Shown: positions 50,680 to 59,761 of the stretch, piece by piece | Numbering within the stretch: position 1 is the first letter of the stretch | Layout of the letters: each line of letters starts with the position of its first letter | Source of the DNA: CAIYOL01 sp964494805 | GTDB lineage: Bacteria > Planctomycetota > Phycisphaerae > Sedimentisphaerales > Anaerobacaceae | DNA: 64,000 nt | Assembly: GCA_964494805.1 (NCBI GenBank) | Contig: CAZBST010000002.1 | Location: 1 to 64,000 of the forward strand | Reading direction: 5' to 3' | Notes under the pieces: model-generated | What the model was told of the DNA's origin: nothing | The model's input: the letters and a program-made list of their open reading frames with translations, nothing else | The model's database searches: none | Position numbers and translations under genes: made by a program

Positions 50680-53118
50680 ATGCCAGGCAAGCCGGAAAAC
50701 CTGTTTCTCCACAGCAGTTGGCCAATCGAAATGGTCGTAGAAGACACCCCAGGCTTTGAACGCTATTTACACAACGAAACCACAGAATTACGTGAGCACG
50801 ACCACGAGCTCAAGCTGCCGGAGGTAATCGGTATTTTGCCGATTCGAAATGCCGTCGCCTATCCGGGCACGGTAATGCCGTTGGCAATTGGACGGGAGAG
50901 AAGCAAAAACCTGCTTGCCGACATCAAACCCAATAAATCTATCATAGGGCTTGTCACGCAGCACAACCCTGAAACCAACAGGCCGAATTTCAACGATATC
51001 TACTCCGTCGGGACCATCGCCTCCGTCCTCAAACTAATAAAAATACCACAGGGCTCGATTAACATTATAGTCCACGGTATAGTCCGTTTCAAAATCGTAA
51101 AGCCGATAGCCACAGAGCCGTATCTAAAAGCCGCTGTGCATCCGCTCAGCATCGAAACAAAAATGACCAAAAAACTCCAGGCGCTCATCGTCAGCGTCCG
51201 CCAGACGGCAAACCGCGTCGTAGCATTAAGTCCGAATATCCCCGAAGAGGCATCTGTGCTGCTGGAAAATATCGAAAATCCCTCTGCCTTAGCCGATTTC
51301 CTGGCAGCCAATCTCAACCTCGACACCGCCAAGAAACAGCACTTGCTCGAGGAGCTTGATGCCGCCAAACGCCTTAAAGAAATATCCGCTGCTCTGGCAG
51401 CCCATCTGGAAGTCCTTGAGTTGAGTCACAAAATTCAGGGCCGCGTAAGAGAGGCCGTAGATAAAAATCAGCGCGAATACTTCCTGCAGGAACAGTTAAA
51501 AGCCATCCAGTCCGAGCTTGGCAAGGGCGACCTGCAAACCGAAGAGCTCAAGCAAATCAACAAAAATATCAAAAAAGCCAAAATGCCCGAAAAAGTCGAG
51601 GCCGAGGCGCTTCGTGAGCTTGGCAGATTAGGCAAAATACCCCCCGCTTCGCCCGAATACAGCGTTATCCGAACATATCTGGACTGGGTTTGTGAGCTGC
51701 CGTGGTCCATCGAAACAAAAGACCGTCTGGACATCAACAAGGCCGAGCGAATACTCAACGCCGACCACTACGACCTGAAAAAGGTAAAAAAACGTATCCT
51801 CGAATTTCTCGCCGTCCGCAAACTGAACCCCACAGGTAAAAGTCCCATACTTTGTTTTGTCGGCCCGCCGGGCGTCGGTAAAACTTCCCTCGGGCAATCC
51901 ATCGCACGGGCGATGGAAAGAAAATTTATCCGCATATCACTCGGCGGAATAAGGGACGAGGCCGACATTCGCGGACATCGAAGAACTTACATCGGTGCTC
52001 TGCCGGGCCGAATCCTGCAGGAGCTGAGAAAGTGCCAGAGCAAAAACCCCGTCTTTATGCTCGACGAATTAGACAAAATCGGCGCCGATTTCAGAGGCGA
52101 CCCTTCAAGCGCGCTGCTCGAGGTCCTCGACCCCGAACAGAACTTCAGCTTCACAGACCATTACCTCGACCAGCCATTCGATTTATCCACCGTTATGTTC
52201 ATCGGCACGGCTAATTATACCGAGCCCGTCCCGCCGGCGCTGCGAGACAGAATGGAAGTCATCGAGCTGCCCGGCTATACCGAAACCGAAAAACTTAATA
52301 TCGCAAAAAAGTATCTCATCCCGCGACAGATCAAGGAGCACGGCTTAAGCAAAAGCTCCCTCTCAATAAAAGACAAGGCAACCCTTGCGATAATTCGAGA
52401 TTACACCCGCGAGGCAGGAGTCCGAAACCTCGAAAGAAATATAGCCGCCGTCTGTAGGGCCGTCGCAACTCAAATTGCAAAAGCCAAAAGAAGAAAGGCC
52501 GCTATTGATAAAAAAGACCTCGCGAAAATCCTCGGACCCGCACAATTCGAATCTGAGCTGGCCCTGCGAACAGGAATACCCGGCGTCGCTACCGCACTTG
52601 CCTTTACGCCCGTCGGCGGTGAGTTGCTCTTTATCGAGTCCGCCTCTATGCCGGGCAAAGGTCAGTTGCTGCTTACGGGCCATATCGGCGATGTTATGAA
52701 GGAAAGCGCACAGGCCGCTTTTTCAGTCGTAAAAGCAAACGCCAAAAAGCTAAATATCGAGCCGGACAAATTCAAAAAATTTGATTATCACATCCACGTC
52801 CCCGCAGGAGCAATACCCAAAGACGGCCCAAGCGCAGGTGTCGCAATGTTCACCTCGCTGGTTAGTTTATTATTGCAGAAACCGACCCGTCCCGACGTCG
52901 CTATGACCGGCGAAATAACCCTGCGAGGATTAGTCCTGCCTATCGGCGGCCTGAAGGAAAAAATCTTAGCTGCTAAACAAGCCGGCATAAAAACCGTTAT
53001 CCTGCCCGCCCGCAATAAAAAAGACCTCCCCGAAGTTCCAAAAGAAGCAAAAAAAGGCCTCAAATTCGCCTTCGTTAAAAATACTAACGAAGTCCTAAAA
53101 ATCGCACTATCTTATTGA
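50680..53118 (+). CDS. lon: ATP-dependent Lon protease
   Basis: AAA+ protease degrading misfolded and regulatory proteins. The N-terminal substrate domain (LPEVIGILPIRNAVAYPG) is followed by the AAA+ module with Walker A GPPGVGKTSL and Walker B VFMLDELDKI. The C-terminal Ser-Lys dyad is PKDGPSAGVAM (Ser near residue 717) and GGLKEKILAAKQAG (Lys near 760). The 812 residues are normal for LonA. A 20-residue tail before the N-domain (residues 1-50) is acidic and variable. Confidence 0.97.
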   Translation: MPGKPENLFLHSSWPIEMVVEDTPGFERYLHNETTELREHDHELKLPEVIGILPIRNAVAYPGTVMPLAIGRERSKNLLADIKPNKSIIGLVTQHNPETNRPNFNDIYSVGTIASVLKLIKIPQGSINIIVHGIVRFKIVKPIATEPYLKAAVHPLSIETKMTKKLQALIVSVRQTANRVVALSPNIPEEASVLLENIENPSALADFLAANLNLDTAKKQHLLEELDAAKRLKEISAALAAHLEVLELSHKIQGRVREAVDKNQREYFLQEQLKAIQSELGKGDLQTEELKQINKNIKKAKMPEKVEAEALRELGRLGKIPPASPEYSVIRTYLDWVCELPWSIETKDRLDINKAERILNADHYDLKKVKKRILEFLAVRKLNPTGKSPILCFVGPPGVGKTSLGQSIARAMERKFIRISLGGIRDEADIRGHRRTYIGALPGRILQELRKCQSKNPVFMLDELDKIGADFRGDPSSALLEVLDPEQNFSFTDHYLDQPFDLSTVMFIGTANYTEPVPPALRDRMEVIELPGYTETEKLNIAKKYLIPRQIKEHGLSKSSLSIKDKATLAIIRDYTREAGVRNLERNIAAVCRAVATQIAKAKRRKAAIDKKDLAKILGPAQFESELALRTGIPGVATALAFTPVGGELLFIESASMPGKGQLLLTGHIGDVMKESAQAAFSVVKANAKKLNIEPDKFKKFDYHIHVPAGAIPKDGPSAGVAMFTSLVSLLLQKPTRPDVAMTGEITLRGLVLPIGGLKEKILAAKQAGIKTVILPARNKKDLPEVPKEAKKGLKFAFVKNTNEVLKIALSY

Positions 53119-53132
53119 TAGTGTTGCCAACC

Positions 53133-53660
53133 TTAATCGGTGATAATAACTTCAACTATGTTCGATACAATGTGCTCAGGGTTTTCACCATCCCGAACCT
53201 CTAAGTCCAGAGCAAGATTGTACCGCCCTACCGGAACAAAAGAATAGAAGTCTCGTCTAGGCCAAATAGAACTGAACGTGTAATCCCATCCCAATTTGGA
53301 TATATCGATATTATTACTCAAAGATTCTCCTTTCTCCAAAGATATGGTCGATCGCGGATTAACCGGCACTTTCTGGACTTCTCCCAGAATGTTCACCGGA
53401 CCCCAATAAGGTTTTTCCCCGGAAAGCACAAACGAGCTGCTAACATTTAAATCAACCCTGCCTGCGGAAATGTTTTCAATCACAACACCCACAACCGCAG
53501 CATCCCGTTTCGACCATTCCCTTTCTGCAACCTTTATAGAACACCTTAGCCCCTTGGAGGGTTGCCCCCAAATCAGATTTGAATACCGCTCAGTGGGCGT
53601 ATTTTGACATCCTAAAGTACAAAATAACAAGATCCAAAAAACTCCGACAATGCCCTTCAT
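53133..53660 (-). CDS. lipoprotein of unknown function
   Basis: A lipoprotein-type leader (MKGIVGVFWILLFCTLGCQNT) is followed by about 155 residues that look like an immunoglobulin-like beta sandwich: RCSIKVAEREWSKRDAAVVGVVIEN, SFVLSG, LEKGESLSNNI and YNLALDLEVRDG. I do not recognise a family. I place the start at the ATG at 53660, since the frame above it (to 53711) is not signal-like. It converges on lon from the other strand. Confidence 0.6.
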   Translation of the reverse strand: MKGIVGVFWILLFCTLGCQNTPTERYSNLIWGQPSKGLRCSIKVAEREWSKRDAAVVGVVIENISAGRVDLNVSSSFVLSGEKPYWGPVNILGEVQKVPVNPRSTISLEKGESLSNNIDISKLGWDYTFSSIWPRRDFYSFVPVGRYNLALDLEVRDGENPEHIVSNIVEVIITD

Positions 53661-53737
53661 GGCTATTTTTCTAAATTTCCACTCAAAAGTATTATAAACT
53701 ACAAAGCACATAGCTAACCCACGTAGTAAAAAACGCT

Positions 53738-53779
53738 TACCACCTTTACCACATCAACCATTTCAGCTACATTGTGCAC
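53738..53779 (-). pseudogene. remnant of a folP 3' end
   Basis: On the minus strand this reads VHNVAEMVDVVKVV, matching VHDVAEMVDVVKII in the intact folP at 53979-54020. I count 32 identical bases in 42, mostly with synonymous differences. It lies about 240 nt past the live copy, beyond the small 54-aa gene. Confidence 0.7.
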
Positions 53780-53785
53780 GCAGTA

Positions 53786-53950
53786 TTACGATTCTTTTTC
53801 CGCTTTATCGCTCTTCTTGCTTGATAATATAGACGGCTGCCCCTTATCCATACGCCTTGCCTCAACGGCTGCTATTACGACAACGCCGATGATTGTTACC
53901 ACCCCCACGATTACCAGCAAAATAATACCCAAGTGACTGCTTATACTCAT
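53786..53950 (-). CDS. 54-aa single-pass membrane microprotein
   Basis: A frame with an ideal ribosome site, AGAGGTG, that is itself the end of folP: the folP TGA is followed by one base and then this ATG. The product has one hydrophobic helix at residues 7-28 (LGIILLVIVGVVTIIGVVVIAA) and a charged tail rich in Lys, Ser and Glu. Translational coupling to folP suggests steady expression. No family is known to me. It is followed at once by the folP-end remnant. Confidence 0.65.
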   Translation of the reverse strand: MSISSHLGIILLVIVGVVTIIGVVVIAAVEARRMDKGQPSILSSKKSDKAEKES

Positions 53951-53951
53951 A

Positions 53952-54806
53952 TCACACCTCTATACGCTCTACTGCATTGATTATTTTAACCACATCAACC
54001 ATTTCCGCCACGTCGTGCACCCTTACAATCGAGACTCCCGCTGCAGCACACAAAGCAACCGTCGCCGCTGTGCCGAATATCCGCTCCGCCGGTTTTTCTT
54101 TACCGGTAAGCTTTCCGATAAAACTCTTTCGGCTTGTCCCTATACAAATACGATAGCCGCTATCCACAAATCTGTCAATATGTCTCAACAGCAAAAGATT
54201 ATGTTCAGTCGTCTTGCCGAACCCAATCCCGGGGTCGATGAAGATTCGCTGTTTCGGTATTCCAAATTTCTCCGCTCGTTTTGCTCTTTCAACTAAAAAG
54301 GCCGAAACTTCTGCGACAACATCTTTATATTTCGGCTCAATTTGCATTGTCGCAGGCGTTCCCTGTATATGCATCAAAACAACCGGCACACCCCGCTTAG
54401 CCGCCAATTCACCCGTCCGCTGGTCGCTCAAAGCCGTAATATCGTTTATCATTGCCGCCCCCGCATCCAGAGCGGCCTCGGCAACCTCGTAATTTGTCGT
54501 ATCGATACTAATCGGCACATCGATTTTCTTCGCAAGCGTCTCTATCACCGGCACAACCCGCTCTTCCTGCTCCTCAGCCGACACCGATGCCGAACCCGGC
54601 CGGGTCGATTCTCCGCCCACATCTATTATTGCAGCCCCATCAGCAGCCATTTTTAGGCCGTGTTCAATTGCTTTTTTGGTATCAAAGAATTGCCCCCCGT
54701 CGCTGAACGAGTCCGGCGTAATATTCAAAACCCCCATCGCAATACAGCCCGCCGAAAAATCCAGTCGCCCGCTCGGCCACTCAACTATTTTTGAATCATT
54801 TGTCAC
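53952..54806 (-). CDS. folP: dihydropteroate synthase
   Basis: Joins p-aminobenzoate to dihydropterin pyrophosphate in folate synthesis. MGVLNITPDSFSDGG, DVGGESTRPGS, ISIDTTNYEVAEAALDAGAAMIND, GVPVVLMHIQG and DPGIGFGKTTEHN are the family motifs, and VRVHDV at the end completes the barrel. The length of 284 is standard. It overlaps pdxB by 11 nt. A second copy of its last codons lies downstream at 53738-53779. Confidence 0.95.
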   Translation of the reverse strand: MTNDSKIVEWPSGRLDFSAGCIAMGVLNITPDSFSDGGQFFDTKKAIEHGLKMAADGAAIIDVGGESTRPGSASVSAEEQEERVVPVIETLAKKIDVPISIDTTNYEVAEAALDAGAAMINDITALSDQRTGELAAKRGVPVVLMHIQGTPATMQIEPKYKDVVAEVSAFLVERAKRAEKFGIPKQRIFIDPGIGFGKTTEHNLLLLRHIDRFVDSGYRICIGTSRKSFIGKLTGKEKPAERIFGTAATVALCAAAGVSIVRVHDVAEMVDVVKIINAVERIEV

Positions 54807-55959
54807 TTCTTACTTTGAATCCTATCCCTTCTAACTTTCTACCTAAATTCTCTGCGTGCTCTGCGGCCTCGGCGGCAAATTCTATTTTAGTGTTTTGAAA
54901 TTCCCTTCGCACACGGTAATTCTTCCGCAGATTGTCGAAAAATTCGCCTCTTTTTGTCGGCACATTCAAAATCTTGCGCAGCTCCCTGTAGTCTTCGCTG
55001 ATTTTGTAAATCTTCTCCACAGCTCTCCGAAGCACGTTCTGCTCGCTACCACTGCTCGGATTTATCCTTAATTGCGGAACTCCCGGCTCAGGCAAAAAAT
55101 CCTCAACATCATACTCGGCTTTTAATCCGAAATATCTGCAGGCCGCTTTATATATCATAATCATTCCCGCAATCTTGCCATCCAGCGAATAGCCGGCTAT
55201 ATGCGGCGTGCCGATGTCAACCATTTCCAGAAGTTCCGTGTCGATATTTGGCTCATCCTCCCAGACATCAAGCACGGTGGTTTCCAACTGGCCCGACCGA
55301 ATCGATGCTTTCATAGCCCCCGTATCAGCAACTTCGCCTCGCGAAGCATTAATGAAAACACAACCGGCTTTCAGCGATTTGAAAAACTTCTCGCCGGCTA
55401 AATGAAACGTCTTGTCAATCCCTCCAAAAGTCAACGGCGTATGAAGCGTTATAAAATCGCAATCGTAAAGCTCTCCCAAAGGCAGGTATTTCGCATCCCC
55501 CGTCTCCCGCTGCAAAGGCGGGTCGTTCAGCAATACCTTCATACCCAGCGCAGCACACTTCCTGGCAACCCTGCTGCCGACATTACCAACGCCGACAATA
55601 CCTATCGATTTACCCTCCAGTTTTATTTTATACTTTCGCCCAATTTCAAGCAGCCCCGCAATAACATACTCAGCCGCAGAATTGGCGTTCGACCCAGGTG
55701 CCGATGCAAAACCCACGTTATTTCGTGCCAGATATTCAATATCTATATGGTCAAAGCCGATAGTGGCCGTGCCCACGAAACGAACCCTGCTGCCGGCCAA
55801 TAAATCCGAATCCACCTTCGTCACGCTGCGAACCAATAAACATTCCGCATCGCCGACAACATCCGGCTTTATCTGCCGACCGGGAAAAACCTCAACCTCT
55901 CCGATAGACGAAAAGCACTCCTTAACAAACGGTATATTTGCATCTGCGATTATCTTCAT
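54796..55959 (-). CDS. pdxB: erythronate-4-phosphate dehydrogenase
   Basis: A D-2-hydroxyacid dehydrogenase family enzyme of the DXP-dependent pyridoxal 5'-phosphate route. DANIPFVKECFSSIG and VRSVTKVDSDLL are PdxB-like, GIVGVGNVGSRVA is the NAD-binding loop, and the catalytic Arg/Glu/His are in NASRGEV, DVWEDEP and TPHIAGYS. The C-terminal dimerisation part (about residues 285-387) continues beyond the core as in PdxB. It begins 139 nt from a divergent gene and overlaps folP. Confidence 0.88.
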   Translation of the reverse strand: MKIIADANIPFVKECFSSIGEVEVFPGRQIKPDVVGDAECLLVRSVTKVDSDLLAGSRVRFVGTATIGFDHIDIEYLARNNVGFASAPGSNANSAAEYVIAGLLEIGRKYKIKLEGKSIGIVGVGNVGSRVARKCAALGMKVLLNDPPLQRETGDAKYLPLGELYDCDFITLHTPLTFGGIDKTFHLAGEKFFKSLKAGCVFINASRGEVADTGAMKASIRSGQLETTVLDVWEDEPNIDTELLEMVDIGTPHIAGYSLDGKIAGMIMIYKAACRYFGLKAEYDVEDFLPEPGVPQLRINPSSGSEQNVLRRAVEKIYKISEDYRELRKILNVPTKRGEFFDNLRKNYRVRREFQNTKIEFAAEAAEHAENLGRKLEGIGFKVRSDK

Positions 55960-56047
55960 AATTTACCGACCCTAAATCTCAATTTTAGTCTAAAAACATC
56001 CTAATTGCACGCAATTTCCACCCTTTCTGCCAACCTTCCGAAAAAAC

Positions 56048-56075
56048 TTGACAGAATAAAACCAACAACTATACA
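56048..56075 (+). promoter_or_regulatory. strong sigma-70-like promoter
   Basis: TTGACA at 56048-56053, a 16-nt spacer and TATACA at 56070-56075. It lies 33 nt before the ATG at 56109, in the divergent gap with pdxB. Confidence 0.6.
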
Positions 56076-56108
56076 ATACAGCAAAAAACAATGGAGGCCG
56101 TTGACCCT

Positions 56109-56828
56109 ATGACCAAATATATTATGAAATTAACATTACCGGCACTGCTTTGCTGGATAGCCTCCGGCTGCGGTGAAACTGCCAAAACTCCAAAGCCGAC
56201 CCTCAACATCTCTGAATCAAGATACGACAGCTACGAATTACGAAAGGCACGAGATGAGGCCAAAATGGAAATGCTCAAATACCTCACCGAGCGCGAAAAA
56301 GCAGAACACGAAATACTCTTGACCGCCATTGAGAATAACATACGGCTCGTTGATGCGAATGACGATTGTTTAACCGCCGCCAATTATAAAGCTGCGGAAT
56401 ACCTCATTGGAAAACTGCCTAAAGATATGTTAAAGGATAACCCTTTTCTTGTCGCAAGTCTTGTCAACGTCGATAATTTGAACGAGTCCTCCACTTTCGG
56501 CAGAATGGTTTCCGAACAAATTTCCTCACGGTTCAAACAGCTCGGCTATACCGCCATAGAGCTGAAATTGCGCACAACAATTTTTATCAAGGAAGGCTCA
56601 GGAGAATTTCTGCTCAGCCGTGAGCTGTCGGATATCAGCACCAAACACAACGCCAATGCTGTAGTCGTCGGCACTTACGCTATTGCCTCCGACAGGGTTT
56701 ATCTGACCGTAAGGATTGTCAACGCCACCGACTCAACGATTCTGGCTTCCTATGACTATAACGTCCCTATGACTCGTGACGTATTCAAAATGCTGCTCAA
56801 AAGCCGGCAAGGCGTGAATTGGCTGTAA
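56109..56828 (+). CDS. FlgO-domain lipoprotein
   Basis: A lipoprotein of 239 residues (LCWIASGC near residues 13-20) with a FlgO-like domain: FLVASLVNVDNLNESSTFGRMVSEQISSRFKQLGY and NANAVVVGTYAIASDRVYLTVRIVNATDSTILASYDYNV. FlgO family proteins are outer-membrane lipoproteins, some tied to flagella, but many lack a flagellar link, as here. A GGAGG site (56093-56097) precedes the ATG at 56109; a frame from 56091 would put the ribosome site inside the gene. A strong promoter is directly upstream. Confidence 0.75.
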   Translation: MTKYIMKLTLPALLCWIASGCGETAKTPKPTLNISESRYDSYELRKARDEAKMEMLKYLTEREKAEHEILLTAIENNIRLVDANDDCLTAANYKAAEYLIGKLPKDMLKDNPFLVASLVNVDNLNESSTFGRMVSEQISSRFKQLGYTAIELKLRTTIFIKEGSGEFLLSRELSDISTKHNANAVVVGTYAIASDRVYLTVRIVNATDSTILASYDYNVPMTRDVFKMLLKSRQGVNWL

Positions 56829-56829
56829 A

Positions 56830-57867
56830 TCACAATTCAAAGCCCGCTATTTTTGTCCCGCAGTCCGGACAGCAGTTGTTCGTTATATGATTGGCTAATA
56901 TCTGGTATCCGATGCGTTCAATCAGTACCCTGCCGCAGCTATAGCAAAAAGTATTCTCCGATTTCGACCCGGGAACATTACCCATATACACATAATGCAG
57001 CCCGGCTTCTTTGCCTATCTGCTCTGCACGTTCGAGGGCCTTCACCGGCGTCGGCGAAGAATCCAGATACTTATACTGCGGAGAAAAACGGCTGATATGC
57101 CAGGGAACGTCGGCCCCGACCTCGTTAACAATAAACTCAGCAAGCTTCTTTAACTCATCGTCACTGTCATTCTCCCCCGGAACCAGTAAAGTCGTAATCT
57201 CAAGCCAGATTTTCGTCTCTTTCGCAATGTATTTAAGCGTATCTAAAACCGGCTGCAAATGCGCCTTGCATAATCTCTTGTAATAATCCTCGCTGAACGC
57301 CTTCAAATCGACGTTTATCCCGTCAAGCCAGTCTCTGGCAAAATCAATCGCCTCGACGGTCTGATAGCCGTTGCTGACAAAAACATTCGATAGGCCTTTT
57401 TTCCTTGCCAGCCGCCCGCAATCCTCGCAAAGCTCCATAAAAATCGTCGGCTCGGTATAAGTATATGCGATTGATTTGCACCCGTAGTGGACAGCCGCCG
57501 CAACTATCTTGTCCGCGCTTATCGCCTGTCCGTCAATCCCTCCATCTTCGATAGCCGCCTGGCTTATCTGCCAGTTCTGACAGAATTCACATCGAAAATT
57601 ACAGCCCATCGTGGCAATGGAAAAACTGCTCGACCCCGGCTGAAAATGATACAACGGCTTTTTCTCTATCGGGTCAGGATTGGCCGAGCAAACTTTATAG
57701 TAATTCAGCGAATATAATACGCCGTCTATATTCTTGCGCACACAGCACCTGCCCAATTTGCCATCGCCAATCACACACCGATGCGCACACAGCTTACAGC
57801 TAACCTTCTTGCCTTCTGCTGCATCCCACAGCACCGCCCGCTTAAGATTTACTTCTTCAGTTTCCAT
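56830..57867 (-). CDS. amrS: AmmeMemoRadiSam-type radical SAM enzyme
   Basis: A 345-residue radical SAM protein of the AmrS/PflA-like family. The cluster motif is C-N-F-R-C-E-F-C, preceded by a Cys group near the N-terminus (SCKLCAHRCVIGDGKLGRCCVR) typical of this set, and a second Cys pair closes the C-terminus (FCYSCG, CCPDCG). Partners known from the system, AMMECR1-like and Memo-like proteins, are not in this window, so a pathway cannot be claimed. It overlaps the end of the TlpA-like gene by 11 nt. Confidence 0.82.
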   Translation of the reverse strand: METEEVNLKRAVLWDAAEGKKVSCKLCAHRCVIGDGKLGRCCVRKNIDGVLYSLNYYKVCSANPDPIEKKPLYHFQPGSSSFSIATMGCNFRCEFCQNWQISQAAIEDGGIDGQAISADKIVAAAVHYGCKSIAYTYTEPTIFMELCEDCGRLARKKGLSNVFVSNGYQTVEAIDFARDWLDGINVDLKAFSEDYYKRLCKAHLQPVLDTLKYIAKETKIWLEITTLLVPGENDSDDELKKLAEFIVNEVGADVPWHISRFSPQYKYLDSSPTPVKALERAEQIGKEAGLHYVYMGNVPGSKSENTFCYSCGRVLIERIGYQILANHITNNCCPDCGTKIAGFEL

Positions 57868-59629
57868 TATTCAAAAGTTCATCCAATTTGGTCTCAATGT
57901 CGATTGTTCCCGGATGTCCGCGCCAGACAATAGCTCCGGACTTGTCAATAAGCAGGGCTGTTGGCACACCATTTATTCCATAGGCCTTTGCTCCAGCGGA
58001 TTTAAAGCCCGGCTCACCCTCCTCACACCAAAGATGACGAACTCCCAACCAGCCGCGGCCGTTCACATGGCTTATTACATTCTCTTTCTTATCGTCGATA
58101 CTGACACACAAAATCGCAGCCTTGTCCGCCCAATCATCTTTTCGTTTAGAAGCCACCTCACAAAGTTTTGCTGTCGGACTTTGGCATGGGCCGCACCAGG
58201 TTGCCCAGAATTCGACAAAAAGGACCTTGCCCTTATAATCAGAAAGCTTGACTTTCTCCCCCGTAAAGATATCAGTGACGGTAATGTCTATTGCCATATC
58301 ATCTTCCTTAGGTGCAATCTTGTACTCAAGCTCCCTCCTTTTTTCTTCACCAAGTAACTGAAAAGTATATCTCCCAATTCTTCCCTTTTCGAATACGAGT
58401 GTAAAATGTGGCGCGTTATCTCCGCCTGCAAGACCGGTTAACTCAATTTGGCCGTTATCTGGGACCACCCCATCCTTAATACTTACTAAACCAAAGTGTA
58501 TATCCCAATAATACAGGGCGTAAGGGACAGCAGCGGCAGCTTTGCCGTTATGCAATCGGACGCTAACGTTAGCACTATAATCTCCCTTATAACAGTTCTC
58601 ATCATAAGGAGTATATTGAAATATGACCTTTTCCAATTGACCAGCAGTCAGCGAAAATTGTTTCATATCTCTGCAAAAAGCAGGATTGGCCTTCCCCTCT
58701 ATAAATTCTTCTGTACCATTTGAAGGCATGGTGTTTAACTCAATCCAATAATCGCCGGGAGCAAAAAACTTCGGGCTCATATACAAACGTGGGTTTTCAC
58801 TTTTTATAGAAACTAAAGGGAAAAGTCGGTTTCCACCTTCGGGATCTTTTCGCATAACCATCAGTCTGCATTTTGTATAAGGCAATTCCCCCGGCCAATC
58901 TTTCGGCGATTCAAAAACAAGTTCTAAGCTGGCTGGCTTTGGTAGTTCTACCTTGAGTTTGCCATCGGCCAAGTCTTTCCAGCTAAACGGACCCGCTCGA
59001 AATGCACGCATAAACCCAGGATGGTCAACAAAAACATATATTTCTGGCGAATTTTCAGCCACATAAAAGATGTAATGTCCCGGCTTGCTTTGAACAAGTG
59101 AGGTAAAATTAATATCTAAATCATGTTTCTGCGTATCTCGTATATGAAATTTCGACCAAACTCTTTCTTGAAAATCAGAGAATGCAATTATTGGCACAAG
59201 GGCCTCTGGAATTTTTCTATTGTCCGCCGTCGTTATCTGCAGCTCAACAGCACGGCCTTTAGTCAGTGTTACTGTTCGCTCAATATCTCCCTTGGGACGG
59301 CCCATCTCAAATATTGTCGGGGCGAAACCCGGTGCTCGAACAATAATCTGATAACGCATTGCACGACCAAAAATTGGAAAGTCTCCATCTTTTGATTGCA
59401 GCAAAATTTCACCCTCTCTACCCTGCCTCCAAGGCGCAAATCCCTCTTCGCTACTATACACCCTCACATCGAATCCAGGAATAGGCCTACCATCTGGGTC
59501 AATGACCTTCAACCGCACACTGAACCCTACCTTCTCTCCGCCGGCGCTGATAGGCACCACAGCCGCGAGAACAGAAACTGCAAAAAAAGAACAAATGATA
59601 ATATTAGAATTGATTTTACTCTTTCCCAT
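57857..59629 (-). CDS. secreted protein with carboxypeptidase-regulatory-like repeats and a TlpA thioredoxin domain
   Basis: A large periplasmic protein, 590 residues, with a signal peptide (ICSFFAVSVLAAVVPISAGG). Two or three beta-sandwich stretches follow (VRLKVIDPDGRPIPGFDVRV and others) like carboxypeptidase-regulatory domains. The last 130 residues are a thioredoxin fold with W-C-G-P-C (FVEFWATWCGPCQSPTAKL) and a cis-Pro region (NGVPTALLIDKSGAIVWRG). Such combinations are common in planctomycetes and Bacteroidetes and likely serve disulfide exchange at the envelope. The start is the ATG at 59629 with a GGAAG site; the frame goes on to a TTG at 59641. Confidence 0.8.
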   Translation of the reverse strand: MGKSKINSNIIICSFFAVSVLAAVVPISAGGEKVGFSVRLKVIDPDGRPIPGFDVRVYSSEEGFAPWRQGREGEILLQSKDGDFPIFGRAMRYQIIVRAPGFAPTIFEMGRPKGDIERTVTLTKGRAVELQITTADNRKIPEALVPIIAFSDFQERVWSKFHIRDTQKHDLDINFTSLVQSKPGHYIFYVAENSPEIYVFVDHPGFMRAFRAGPFSWKDLADGKLKVELPKPASLELVFESPKDWPGELPYTKCRLMVMRKDPEGGNRLFPLVSIKSENPRLYMSPKFFAPGDYWIELNTMPSNGTEEFIEGKANPAFCRDMKQFSLTAGQLEKVIFQYTPYDENCYKGDYSANVSVRLHNGKAAAAVPYALYYWDIHFGLVSIKDGVVPDNGQIELTGLAGGDNAPHFTLVFEKGRIGRYTFQLLGEEKRRELEYKIAPKEDDMAIDITVTDIFTGEKVKLSDYKGKVLFVEFWATWCGPCQSPTAKLCEVASKRKDDWADKAAILCVSIDDKKENVISHVNGRGWLGVRHLWCEEGEPGFKSAGAKAYGINGVPTALLIDKSGAIVWRGHPGTIDIETKLDELLNNGN

Positions 59630-59761
59630 TATTCTTCCCAAAGCATCTACTCAAGATTCGCTTTTCTCGATTTATAACACAGATTAACTTTACTTTCTCG
59701 TGAATAATATATAGGATATTCATACCTGAATCAATAACGTCTGTCGTGGAGAAATAGCATT

